From: Stereocaulon alpinum
Lineage: Eukaryota; Ascomycota; Lecanoromycetes; Lecanorales; Stereocaulaceae
Assembly (NCBI GenBank): GCA_018257865.1
Contig: JAEUBA010000026.1
Location: 276,851-340,850 of the forward strand
Length of the DNA: 64,000 nucleotides
Reading direction: 5' to 3'
The position numbers and the translations under genes are program-made. Below the pieces are notes generated by a model. It searched no databases, was not told the origin of the DNA, and worked only from the letters and a program-made list of their open reading frames with translations. Below, piece after piece: positions 38,373-50,599 of this stretch (its first letter is position 1; the number at the start of each line of letters is the position of its first letter).

Positions 38373-39130
38373 TCATGTGTGCGAACAAATGGTGGTCGAA
38401 TCGCTAGATCTGCCACCGATCCACTCTGTCAACGATTCGAAGCCTGAGGATCGATGTGTTTTGGGAGGACTTTTCCAGCATAATGTTTCTATCTTCTTTC
38501 TACATACCTTGCCTGCAGGTTCCAAACCGTCGCGCGAAACTTCTTCATCACCATCTACCCAGGCGAGAATAGTCTCTGTGGGACAATCTTCATGACTGGA
38601 CAATGCTAGACCAGGACCATCACGCCATTGAGTGGTCCTAAGTTCACCATTAGCGGTCATTGACTTATCAGAAAATTCAGAGCGCACCTTGGCACACAAG
38701 CATAGCTTGGCGCTCATGTTTTGGCCCAAAGAAGGAGAATTTGCGCCGTTGATGCTGACATACACTTTCGAGACTGTATATTCTGAACAAGGTTCTCACA
38801 CAGAAGTCATTATATCTTCTCACGCAGCCCAACTCTAGGAAGTACCTTCGTTACTAGCAGATTATGCCAGAGACAACTGGGTGCAAGCGCCTTGCCATCC
38901 CTCGCATCAGGCATTGGAACCATGTTCCAACCATGTAGATAGACTCGTAGGGTTCCCCAAAATGCAAAATCAGGCTTGCAAGAGCCTGCAGGCGATTGCC
39001 TCCAAAGAAAAAGATCTGAGTTGCTATACTGTCCCACCATGTTGTAGCACTGCTCGACAGGGTTCATCTCGCTTCCCTGTTTCTGGGAGCGTGTAGTTCT
39101 ATTGATTGGCAGCAGATCAAGTCCATCCAA
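38373..39130 (-). pseudogene. Possible hypothetical gene or gene relic downstream of the antiporter
   Basis: Two minus-strand open stretches, 39,130-38,810 (106 codons) and 38,765-38,373 (130 codons), lie 44 bp apart in normal-composition DNA. A donor-like AAG|GTACTT at about 38,843 and acceptor-like TTGTTCAG at about 38,784 lie between them. However, joining them in the obvious way does not keep the second frame open. The second stretch is Cys-containing and hydrophilic (AKLCLCAKV, SHEDCPTE), and I recognise no family. It could be a decayed gene, a gene with unrecognised introns, or chance open frames. Nothing else is seen at 38,237-38,372. Confidence 0.25.
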
Positions 39131-39471
39131 TCCTCATCTATTCTCAGGTTCGATCCTTTCGTCGCAGTTCCAGATAATATGTCAGCCGCTGGAGTGTGCT
39201 GGTAAGCTATCGGTTTAGAGGCTTGTACTGGTGCGACAGGATTGGGTAAGTCAAATCAAAGGCAAATGGTAGGCGTTCGACCTCTATGCGTCCAATTCTT
39301 CAATTCATGGGGCTGAAGCCCATAAATTCTTAGAGAGCGCCCTGAAGCGGGCTCCTTGTGCGCCCAATTGACCCCAGTCTCTGGCAGCTTGGCGCTTGGA
39401 ACTGGCTACCTACCTTAATTCTAAGCCCTAGGGGAGCTATCCTGCGTACGACGTTCAGCTTAGGGCTTGTA
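39131..39471. other. Normal-composition DNA before the inverted repeat; nothing assigned
   Basis: No gene, tRNA or repeat partner in the window is recognised. Open frames of 63 and 67 codons run through this stretch into the inverted repeat at 39,472 on opposite strands. Neither shows a family motif. Confidence 0.5.
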
Positions 39472-39577
39472 CCGTCGATTTCAAAACCATTGGCGGGGAC
39501 GCTAACGCGCTTTTGGGGTACCCTACCACACACTAAATTTAGGCGGTAGAAGAGGTACTAGGCGAGCGCTACGTTAT
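39472..39577 (+). repeat. Left 106-bp inverted repeat
   Basis: It pairs with 58,664-58,769 without indels. The shared core includes TTGGCGGGGACGCTAACGC and GCGGTAGAAGAGGTACTAGG. Most of the seven or so mismatches are CpA/TpA or TpG/TpA, as RIP would produce. The outer 70 bp are hardly mutated. Divergence begins sharply after CGTTAT at 39,577. Confidence 0.85.
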
Positions 39578-40079
39578 CTCTGCAGTAGTCCTTATATAGT
39601 CTTCCTAAAATAGTAAAGATAAAGCCCTTACCGCCTTATATATAGTATTTTACCTCCTATTACGGGTAACCCCGTAAGGTTACGGGTAAGGTATATAATA
39701 GGGTTAGTAGGTAAAGGACTATTAAGAGAGGACCTAGTAATATAGGTAATCTAAGGTATATTAGGTAGATTATAGAAGTAATATAGGAGGTATAGGGCTA
39801 GATTACTTAGATTAGGCTAGGGCTTAGTATAATTAAGGTAAATATATAAGGAAAGGTTTTCCTTTAGTAGAATATTTCTTATCTCCTTATATTTAACTTA
39901 TATAATAGAGAGGAGTTTTAGCTAAAGATAATTTAATAACTATCTATCTCTATTACCTTCTAGTACTTAATATATTATATAATTTACTTATAGAAGTTAA
40001 ACTACCTTATTATACTTTAAATACCTTACTTTAGATTATATAGTATAAGTACTTCTAGTTCTACCTTAGGGGAGAGATA

Positions 40080-41196
40080 GCGTATTATATCTAAAGTAAT
40101 AAATAGATTTAAGGGAAAGGACTTAGCTTTAGTTCCTAAAGAGGGAATTACTATTAGTAATAAAGGGATAAAGTTACCTACCCCTATAAAGTTCTTTAGT
40201 AGGAAGGGAGGATTAAATATATTTCTCTAATAAATTAACCTATATATAGCTTTTAATATACTAAGCTTTTCTACTATAAAAGCTAAGAATATATTTTACT
40301 TATTATACCTTAAAGGTGATACTATAGTAGCCTTTTAACCTTAACTTAAGAAATATCTTTTAATTTAGGACCTTAATATAATAGAGGATAAGTTTTTAAA
40401 GATTATTTCTAATAAAATATATATTAGGAACTTATTAAGGTTCTATTTTAAGGATAGTACTAAAGAAAGAAGGCTAGAATATAAGCTTATAAATCTTTAA
40501 TAGAAGAGACCTATAATAGAGTATATAGTATAGTCTAGAGGAATTACTTATTAACTTAATTAGTTAGAAGACGCTTAAGCTACTATATATTAAAAAGGAC
40601 TAAAGGATAAGATTAAAGATAAGCTTACCTATTCTAATAATATTAGAAACTTTATATAATTAGTATCTAAAGTTTACTCTATTAATAATAGGATATATAA
40701 AAGGAAGATAGAATAGAAGTCTTCTACCTTAGTTACTAAGTTTAGGAGAAAGGAAAATATTTTAGTTATAAAAATAAAATTCTTTAGGAAACCTTATAAG
40801 GGAAAGAAGTAGAAGAAGGACCTATCTAATATAAAATACTATAGATACTATAAAAAAGGATATTATTAAAATAAGTATCCTTAATAAGAATAGGTAGCTA
40901 TAGTAGGGGATATAAACCTTAACTATAATAAATAGGAGTAGCTAGAATAACTAGTTTAGTTAAATAATAAAGGGTATAATTACTTAAGTTAAATAGCTTA
41001 CTATAATAATTTATACTAGATATACCTTAATAAGAAGGACGGATTAGGATAGTACCTTTAAAAGCTAAGATACTAAGTATCTATAATAAATAATAAAGAA
41101 TACTTTAGTAAGGATTAAGTTAATAACCCCTACTAAGAACTATCCTTAGGAAGCGAGTCTAAAGAGCTTATAAAGGGAAAAGCCTTATTAGATAAT
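40080..41196 (+). pseudogene. D2 gag relic
   Basis: The plus-strand reading through TAR stops gives a gag with a former zinc knuckle at about 40,839-40,890 (YYRYYKKGYYQNKYP, formerly C-x2-C-x3-G-H-x4-C). All three Cys and the His are now Tyr, exactly the change TGY/CAY to TAY. It stops at the LINE insertion. Confidence 0.8.
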
Positions 41197-44100
41197 TAGA
41201 AAATCTAGGGGGCTATAAGCCCTCTAGACGTAAAAGAAACCTTTTTAGGGTTACCCCTTCTAGCTAAAAACTCTCGCTTATTAGCTTACCTATTACTCTA
41301 CTCTACCTATCTAACCTCGCTACTAAGCTTTATAATACTAGTAACTATAATCTCCTTTACCTTACTAAGCCCTATAATACTCTAGTAGCTCTACTACCTT
41401 TAACTTTACCTTATACTTAGACTTCTTTATCTTTAGAGTTTTTATTATTAGTTCTACTCTAATAGGGAGTTTAGACTAGGAAAGCTATTCCTTAGTAAGT
41501 TAGTACTATATTAGGAATCTTAACTAAACTAGCTATCTCGCTACTACCCTTATACTATTAACTTTAGCTAGTATAGTCTTAATATTATAGGTCCCTACCT
41601 CCTTAATAAGTTCTCTTTAGGTATCGCTAAGCTTTAAGTAGTATAAGAGAATATACTTTATATCCTAATTCCTCTAACTATAGCTATAGCGAGCGCTATA
41701 AATCCTTAGTACCTTCGCTTTATATAAGAAGTAGTTAAACTTATTCTTACTACTTTAGAGTTAAACTACTATTAAGCTTTCTACCTTCCTTAGTTTTAGG
41801 TAGTAGTTATACTTATCTCTAAATAATATTTCCCTTTAAATAGGTATATAAGAGTATTTAGGGATAGCCTTTTTATATACCTCCTACTACTTAGTCTACT
41901 TCGCTATTACCTAATTCCTTATCTTTTTAGTTAAGATACCTATATCTTAGTACTCCTTAATATCTATTTCTAAGTTATATTAATATACTTTCCGCTTTAT
42001 TATTATTAATACTTAGTCCTAATCCTTCGCTTTAAGCTCCTAAAGGGCCTATACCTCCTTCTTTAGTAATAGGGTAGAGTATATTAGGCGCGCCCTCCCT
42101 CTTTTTCCCTATAATCTTTAATAAATTATATAGTTACCTTTAATTATTAGGTTATAGATCCCCCTTAATACTTAATATCTTATAATTAAAGTATCTAACT
42201 AAGTTTAAATAGGAGGGATAACTACCTCCGCCTTTAAAACCTAAACTAATATTACTCTATATACTCTAAGTACTATCCTTAGATAGTTATTCTATATTAT
42301 CGCTAGTATTTTAATATACTTTCCTATTACTCTTAGTTCTTTAATAAGGATATACTAGATTAGTATAATAAATATAAGTATAAATCTTACTATTATATTA
42401 TATACTATCCTATATTTCTTAAATATAGCTCTTTAGGTTAATCTAGCTAAGTACTTAATTACTTAGGCTTAGGTAGCTACTTTTACTTTTACCTATATTA
42501 TATAGGGGCCCTAGCGGAGCTTAGTATTAATATATAGCTTAAGGACCCTAATACTTACCTTTAGTATAACCTCTACGCTATTAAATTATACTATCTCTTT
42601 TATATTAAACCTTTTAGGCGTTCGCGATAGATATACTAGTTTATACTTTTAGGGTATAAATATCGCTCCGTATATTTCTACCTATATTAGATAGAGCTTA
42701 TAAGCTTATTCTAGCTATCTATAGTTTATTTCTATTAATTTATTATATACTAGTAGGTATACGTCGTCTATAAATCCTCCTACCTATACTAGGATTTTTA
42801 CTTTTAAGTATACTTTAATTAGTAATATAGGTAATCCTTATAGAATCCCTATCTCTATTACCTCTACTAAGCTAGTTTTACCTCTTAGAGTAATTAATAT
42901 TACTCTATCTTTAAGGAAGTTTATAGTCTACTAAATAATTCCCTTAGAGATTCCTTTTATCTTTAGGTTATAGAGTAGCCTTTTATAGGATATATTATTA
43001 AATACCCCTACTATATTTAGTAATAGTAGGCTCGCTATATTATCTTTACCTTAGTTTTATATTATATAGACTAAATTTATAATAGTCTTTAAGGCTATTT
43101 CTACTAAGTATCTCTTTCTACCCCCTATCTAATATTTTAAAAGTAGGTAATTCCTTTTAGCTATTCTATTAAGATATTTTACTATTACTATCTCTAATAC
43201 TTTCCTAAGTATATCTAGTAATATAATAAGCTAGTATATATTAGGCTTTAAATAATTAGTCTTTTTTAATTTCTTTAGTATTATTATATTCGCCTCCTAA
43301 AACTTTTTTAGGTAGTATCTATAGTTTAAGTATACTTAAAATATCCTTTAAAATATTTCTATTATCTCTATATATACTACTCTTAAGAACCTATTTAGGA
43401 TCTCTAAAATCTTTAGGGCCTTATTTATTATTAAGTACTAAATTATATCCTTTACCTCTTTTAAGGTAATCTTACTATCTATTATTATAAATTCTAAGTA
43501 GTTAGCCCCCTCTATATTTATTAGGTTTATTAAGGGTAAAGGTAGGAAGAGGATTCTTTTTAAGGCCTTTATCTTTCCCTTAAAGTCTATTACTTTATTC
43601 CTATTTCTATCTTTAATAACTAAGAATTATAGTAGCTCTTTAGGGTATATACTCCTTTCCCTTCCCTACTTAATAAGTTACTATACTCCTCTTAATCTTA
43701 GTAATACTTTATAGACTCCCTCTCTAAAAGCTATTATCCTAGCCTTTTATAGGGTAGTAACCTTTTCCCTTTTAGCTTAATAGAGGGCTTCCTTAATTTC
43801 TATATTCCTATTATAATAGTAGGCCTTAAGCGCTACCTATAATACTTTAGTTACCCTTATATATACCCTATTCTAATATAGTTTAGCCCCTACGTACGGT
43901 TCCTTATATAGGATAGTATTTTCTATTACCTCTTATAATATAGCTATAAGCTTATTAATATACTAGTTAATTATATCTTTAAAGTCTACTAGGTATTAGC
44001 TTATTACTTTATTTAGGATCTTTATATATTTTTAGATTTCCTCCTTAATTACCTTCGCTTTTATCCTTTTCTAAGCCCTTTTCTAGTATACTAGGCGTTC

Positions 44101-46511
44101 GCTCTATATCTATTCTAGCTTTATTATAATTAATATATAATCTAATCCTATATTAAGGTTATTCCTTACCCTATACTTTACTATTATATTATATACGCCT
44201 TTAATTAGGAATATAAGGTTAATAGTACTCTCTAAGCCTTTATTCTACTATATAACTACCTTCTTTAGTAGTCCTAAAATTATACCTCTTTCTCCTACTA
44301 CCTCTAATAGCTTATCTATTATAATATAGTATATTATTTATCCTAAGTTATTTTAGTATAGATAGTATAGGTTAAAGTCTCTTATAATTATATACTTACC
44401 CTTATTCCCTAGCGCCTCCTTTAGTTTTAGGATAGTTATTAAGCTATCTTTTAATATATAGCTTACTAGTAAGGGGTTATAGATATTATATATTTATACC
44501 TTCTCCCTTAGTAGCCCTCTAGTATTCTCTATACTATCCTTAATATCCTTTTAAGTTTTTATAACTTAGATTTATAATAAGTATAAGTCGCCTCCTTAGT
44601 ATTCTACCCCTTAGTTATTAGGATCTATCCTCTTATTTATATAAAAATATATCTTAGCCTTTAGGTCTCCTCTATAGGCTAAGTAGAATCTACTTATACT
44701 TATATTATATAAGGTTCTATTTATTAGGTTATATACTAGCTCTTAAATTACTAATACGTTTATATCTTTTATATCTTTATTTTTAAGAAGTAGTACTATT
44801 ACTATATCCTTCTTCCTCTATATATTATACTATAGTATTTTTAGGTAGGGTATATCCCTTATTAGGTAAGAGCCGCTTAGATATTCTCCTATATTTAGGT
44901 AATCTTAGTAGTCTTTACTACTCCTAAAGTCTATCTAAGGGTATTTATTAGACTAATCCTCTCTATAAATAGGGGCTATTACCCTTACTCTACCTTAAAG
45001 AGAGTTATTAGTTATCCCCTCTTTACTATCTCCCTAATTCTTTTCTAAGGCTTATCTATTATATCCTTTAAGGCCTTCCTCTTCCCTTTAGAGATTACTT
45101 TATATTACCCTTTTAAGCTAGTTCTTTCTAGTATTACTAGTATAAGCCCTACTAAGTATTACTTTAGGGTCTCTTTAAAGTATTTTAACTTATACTTAAT
45201 TCTCTACTTAACCTTAGTATTCTCTTTTTATTAAATTAAGTAGGTTTTATTTTATACTAAGTACTCCCCTTTATATATTATATACTTAGGCTTACTACTA
45301 ACTCTTTTTATATAATTATTAGTTATATAGTTTTAGGCGTATATCCTATAATAAGTAGGGTATTTATACGCTTTAGTAATATATCTATACCTATAGTAAT
45401 TAAAGTATTACTTAAGGGTAGCCTCTCTCTTTTAGTAATTATAAAAGAGGAGGCTTTTCTCTACTACTATTCCCTCTATAATAAGTTAGTTCGCTACTTT
45501 TAAGCTTAGGACCTTAATTATTATTATAGAGAACCTCTTCTCCCTCTTAAGTATATTTAGCTTTAATATAAATATAGGCTATTTAGCCTTTATTATCTTT
45601 AACTTTAAGTAAAGCTTCTTATTATCTTTCTTTAGGATTTTAAAGATCTCTTATTAATCCTTTATATTTATTATCTTTTCTACTTTATAGATTACTATTA
45701 TTACTATTTTTTAAAGGACTTTTACTAACCTATAGAGCCTCCTTACCTATTTATTATCCTTCTCTAATTCTTCCTTAGCCTTTACTAAGGCTATCTAAAG
45801 AATAATATCCCCCCCTATAGTCCTTCTTACTATAATAATCTTACTAATTACCCCTCTTACCCCCCTAAATATTTATACTAGTTAGGGGAGGGTTACTATA
45901 GCTATCTATATCTTTTCGCTATTATTATTAATCCTAACTATTATTTACTTCGCTTTCTTAATATCTTTAACCTTAAGTATAGCTAAGTAGATAGTATTTT
46001 AGTCCTTTTAAGCTATATAGGCTATATCTACTTAACTATTATTTACCCTTTTAGTTAGGTAGTCTTCGCGTATTAATTAGCTATAATACTCTCTTATAGT
46101 ATATCTTTTAGTAGTATTCTCTTATATATATTCTATAATCCTTTCTACTATATTCTAAAAGAAGCTTTATATAATCTTATTTATATTTACTTATAATATC
46201 TCCTAAACCTTCTTTATAAACTTTAGTAGCGCTTACTCTATAGCCTTTATATACTATATTCTTTCTTTAATTCTTTCCTTACCTTAAGGGCCTTATAGAC
46301 CTTTAGTAGGCCTCTACTACTACTACTATTACTTTATTATCGCGTTAGGATACGTCCCTTATTCGCCTCTACTAATAGCGCTCCTCTTCTCTCTTCCTCC
46401 CCTATCCTATATTATTTTGCTAGGTTCGTAGCCTAGTATAATTACTTATCTAGCCTAATAGGCCTATTCGCCTATTATACTTATCGTCGTCGCTATCAGC
46501 CTAACTTCTAT
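41197..46511 (-). mobile_element. Tad1-like LINE (non-LTR retrotransposon), RIP-degraded, inserted in D2
   Basis: Minus-strand readings give, from right to left, ORF1 with a former CCHC knuckle at about 45,440-45,380 (YFNYYRYRYITKAYKYP), an endonuclease region at about 44,950-44,000, and a LINE-type reverse transcriptase at about 43,150-42,450 (LLLLNIVGVFNNISY, GFIDDVYLLVYN as the catalytic block, then RTPKRFN). A possible RNase H follows towards 41,500. Length of about 5.3 kb fits Tad1-group elements of filamentous fungi. The D1 copy shows that about 150 bp of Gypsy sequence is missing at the insertion point. No clear poly-A tail or target duplication is seen. Confidence 0.82.
46313..46504. 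repeat. 195-bp segment shared with 35,405-35,604
   Basis: It begins with a TAC run and TATTACTTTATTAT and ends at CGTCGTCGCTATC. It occupies the 5' end of the minus-strand LINE. It may be part of the LINE 5' UTR or a separate small insertion. Confidence 0.6.
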
Positions 46512-49500
46512 AAGGTTAAGGTATATTTACGAAAAGTTACTATAGATAAACTAATATAGGTATTAATAGCCTCGCTAAGCGATAAATAGGCTAAAAAACT
46601 AGTAGAAAATAGCTAGTAGTTATTATTAGTTACTAAGTTTTATAAGTCTTTTTAGGAGTTTATCTATAAGCTTTACCTAAGATAAGACTAAGAGACTTAT
46701 AGAGTTCGAATCTCTAGCTACTTAAAAGATCTAAGAGATACTATAAGGGGATAAATACTTAGATATAGATAGTCTTATTTACTAGAAACTCCCTAAAGGA
46801 TTAAGGTTCTTAAAAGATAGAAGTATATTACTACTAGACTAATAACTTATTCTATAAGATTTATAGTTATTAATCTATTATTTAGATAAAGTAGTTAGGA
46901 ACCTCTTAAAGCGTTAGGAAAAGATCCTACTTAATAGGTTTATTAAGGAGGACCTAATTACTAAAGACTCTAAGGGGGAGCTTATAAAAAACTAGTAGGT
47001 TCTATAATAAATAGACTAAGTAGCGGAATTACTAAGAAGGTTAAATAAGTTACCTTAACTAAATCTTATAATAATATTAGATTCCGGTTCTAAGTAAAGG
47101 TTAATAATATTTTAGTAAGGGTTATTATTAATAGTAGGTTAAGTAAAGACTTAATTAAACTAAGTTTTATAAGGAAATATAATTTACCTATATAAAAGTA
47201 TAAGCTATACGCGTTAATAAACTTTAATAGATTAATAATAGAGACTATTAATAGAAGTACTAAAATACTTAACCTAAGAATAGGATAAAGATATAAGAGA
47301 TATACCTTTAATTTAGTATTAGGAGGGGTTAATAATATTACCTTAGGAATCTTATAGCTAAAGAAAGCTAACTTATTAATAAGATAGGGTTCTTAGAATA
47401 TAATATTTATAGATAGTATACTAAATAGAGTTCTACTAATCTAAAAATATAAATCCCTCTTAGTAGTAGCTTAGACCTAAGAGGAAATAAAGGATAATTT
47501 TAAGTTAGGAAATATTATAATATTATAGAGTTAAGTTAAACTTATAAGTAAGACTACTACTATAAAAATCCTAAATAAATACGCAGAATTTAGAACTCTA
47601 TTTTAAGAAGAGAGTATTAATAAAGCTTTTCCTAAGTACTAACTATAGGACTATAAGATTAAACTAATCTTAGGTAAGGAACTTATAAAGAAGCTAATAT
47701 ACCTACTATTATAAGATAAAGCTATTACTCTTATAAAGTATATTAAAGAAAATAAACGGAAGGGGTTTATTTAAAAATCTTAATTACCTATAGAATATCC
47801 TATCCTATTCGTACCTAAGCTAAGTAGAGAATTAAGACTATATATAGATTATAGGGTATTTAATAATATAACTATAAAAAATAGTTACCTACTACTATTA
47901 ATAGGAGAACTCTAAGATAAGCTCTAAGGTAAAAAATAGTTTATTAAGTTTAATATTCTAGGAGCGTTTAACCGAATACGGATAAAGAAAGGCGATAAGT
48001 AGAAAATAGCTTTCTATATAAGATAGGGTCTCTATAAATACCTTATAATACTATTTAGACTAACGAATATACCTATAATATTTTAGGCGTTTATTAATAA
48101 TATTCTAAAAGAATATTTAGATAACTTCGTCCTAGTATATATTAATAATATACTCGTATACTTAGATATATATAAGGAATATATTAGGTAGGTATAGAAA
48201 AGTACTAAAGAAGCTTAAATAAGTAGGACTACGCTTAAAGTTATTAAAGTATAAATTTTACTAGAAAAGAGTTAAGTTTCTAAGGTTTATTATTTCTAAC
48301 TAAGGATTAGAAATAGACTTAGAAAAGGTAAAAAGTATAATTAAGTAGCCTATACCTATAAATAAAAAAGAAGTATAATCTTTTCTTAGTTTTATAAATT
48401 TCTATTAGAAGTTTATCTATAGATATTTAAAAATTACTATACCTCTTATAAGCTTAACCTATAATAAAGTACTATTTATATAATTAGAGGAAGTAAAGGT
48501 ATCCTTTAGGACCCTATAGAAGTAGTTTACTTCTAGTCTAATATTATATTAGTTCGACTTAGAGTCGCCTATTCGCCTCTATACTAATACCTCTAATAGA
48601 GTAATTAGAGTAGTAATTAGCTAACTATCTATAAATAATAGCCCTAATACGGGAAAAATAGGGAAAATAGGTATTACTTATTATTAGTACTCTATAGCCT
48701 TCTATAGTAGGAAGCTGCTAGACGCTAAAACTAGATATCTAATATATAATAAGGAATTACTTACTATTATAGACGTATTTCGTATTTAGAAGGTTTATCT
48801 AGAAGGAATTAAGTACTAGGTTTAGGTCTTAACTAACTATAAAAACTTAACGTTCTTCTTATTAATAAAGGAGCTTAATAGACGTCTAGCTTAGTAGTAT
48901 AAAGAGTTATTAATATTTAACTTTAGAATTAAATATATTAAGGGTAGCGAGAATAATACTATAGACGTACTTAGTAGGAGAGCTAACTATATATTAAATA
49001 TTTAGTAAAGTTTTAGAACGGTTCTAACGCGTTATAAAGATAGATTATTATAACCTAATATAGCTAGACTATATATAGTAGTAATAATAACTATTAATAG
49101 CGAAGATTTAACTAAGAGGATATTAAAAGACTTATTAAAGAATAAAGTTATATTTAAGATCTATAAAGATATTAATAGCTATAACTTATTTAAAAAAATA
49201 GATCTAAGATTACTAACCTTTTAGGAATAGATTTATATCCCTATAGGTACTTAAGGAGAAATTTTTAGGATTTATTATAAAGTAGAGAGCTTTAGTAGAT
49301 ATTAAGGGATTAAAAAGATACTTAAGAAGATATCTTATAACTTCTATTTTCTTAGGATATAAAAATATATCGAGGATCGTATTAATAAATATAATATATA
49401 TATTAGAACGAAGTATTCCTAATATAAGCCTTATAGAGAGTTAAAATCGCTAGTAATCCTAAATAGTCTATAGAAAAGTATTACGTAAGACTTTATTATT

Positions 49501-50520
49501 AAACTCCTAAAGTCGAAGGAACGACTAATAGGTATATACTATAATATAATTTTAGTAATTAACGACTAATTAACTAAAATAGCGTATTTTATACTATATA
49601 AGGAAGTATCAAACGTTAAAGATTTAGCGTATATATTCTTATAAATAGTAGTAGCTAACTACGGGCTTCCTAAAGAGATTATCTTAGATAGGGATAAACT
49701 CTTTACCTCTAAGTTTTAGAGATTATTAATAGATATAATAGGAATTAAGATAAAGATAAGTATAGTATTCTATCTATAGACTAATAGTTAGACTAAATAA
49801 ACTAACTAAATACTAGAGTAATATCTTCGGTATTATATTAATTACTAATAAGATAATTAGGTATCCTACCTACTAGTAGCGTAGCTAGCTTATAACGGAT
49901 TAATATCTAACCTAATAGGTATAACGCTATTTTAAGCTAATTATAGGTTCGAACTATATATAACCTTATTACTAAAGGGAATCGAGCTAAAAGTATAAAG
50001 GGTAACTATTATTACTAAAGAAATAGTAAGAATCTATTAAGAACTATAAAAGGATTTATAGTTCCTAAGTAGCTACTTAGTAATATATTATAATTAAAAA
50101 TATTTAATAAGACCGAATATTTCTAAAGGGGATAAGGTATATCTTCTTCGCAGAAATTTTAAAACTAATAGGCCTAATAATAAGCTTAACTATATAAAGC
50201 TAAGACCGTTCCTTATAAAGGAATATAAAGGGGATATAAACTATATACTAGACCTCCTATAACTAATAAAAAAGTACCTAGTATTCTATATATTACTACT
50301 TAAGAAAGTAAACCCTAAAATACTACTATAGACCGTACCGCTCCTCTTAGATTAAGATAATAAGGAGTATAATATTAAGGAAATTTTAGATTATTAGGTT
50401 ATTAAAGGAAAGAAGAGGTACCTAATTAAGTAGTTAGACTATAATTAGTTAGAAAATATATAGGAGTTACTATTAGCACTTAACTACCCTAAGAAGTTAG
50501 AATAGTTCTAAAATTAAAAC
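46512..50520 (+). pseudogene. D2 pol relic with chromodomain
   Basis: The plus-strand reading through TAR stops shows protease at about 47,050-47,450; RT at about 47,760-48,300 (YPILFVPKLSRELRLYIDY, then FVLVYINNILVY in place of the YVDDIL block); RNase H at about 48,690-48,980; integrase at about 49,480-50,000 (IILDRDKLFTSKF); and a chromodomain at about 50,370-50,510 (ILDYQVIKGKKRYLIKQLDY). The catalytic YVDD appears as YINN here, so the RT active site itself is changed besides the stops. Confidence 0.85.
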
Positions 50521-50599
50521 CCGCTATTAGGGGATCCTACCTAGAAAAGTTAATCTTACTTATATTAAAGGATAAGAGGTTATTAGGAGCTTTAGAAGT

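Noticed and set aside
39358..39549. 63-codon plus-strand frame reading into the left inverted repeat as a small gene
   Set aside because: It has no start context, no homologous family that I can name with certainty, and overlaps a repeat arm that also reads open in other frames.
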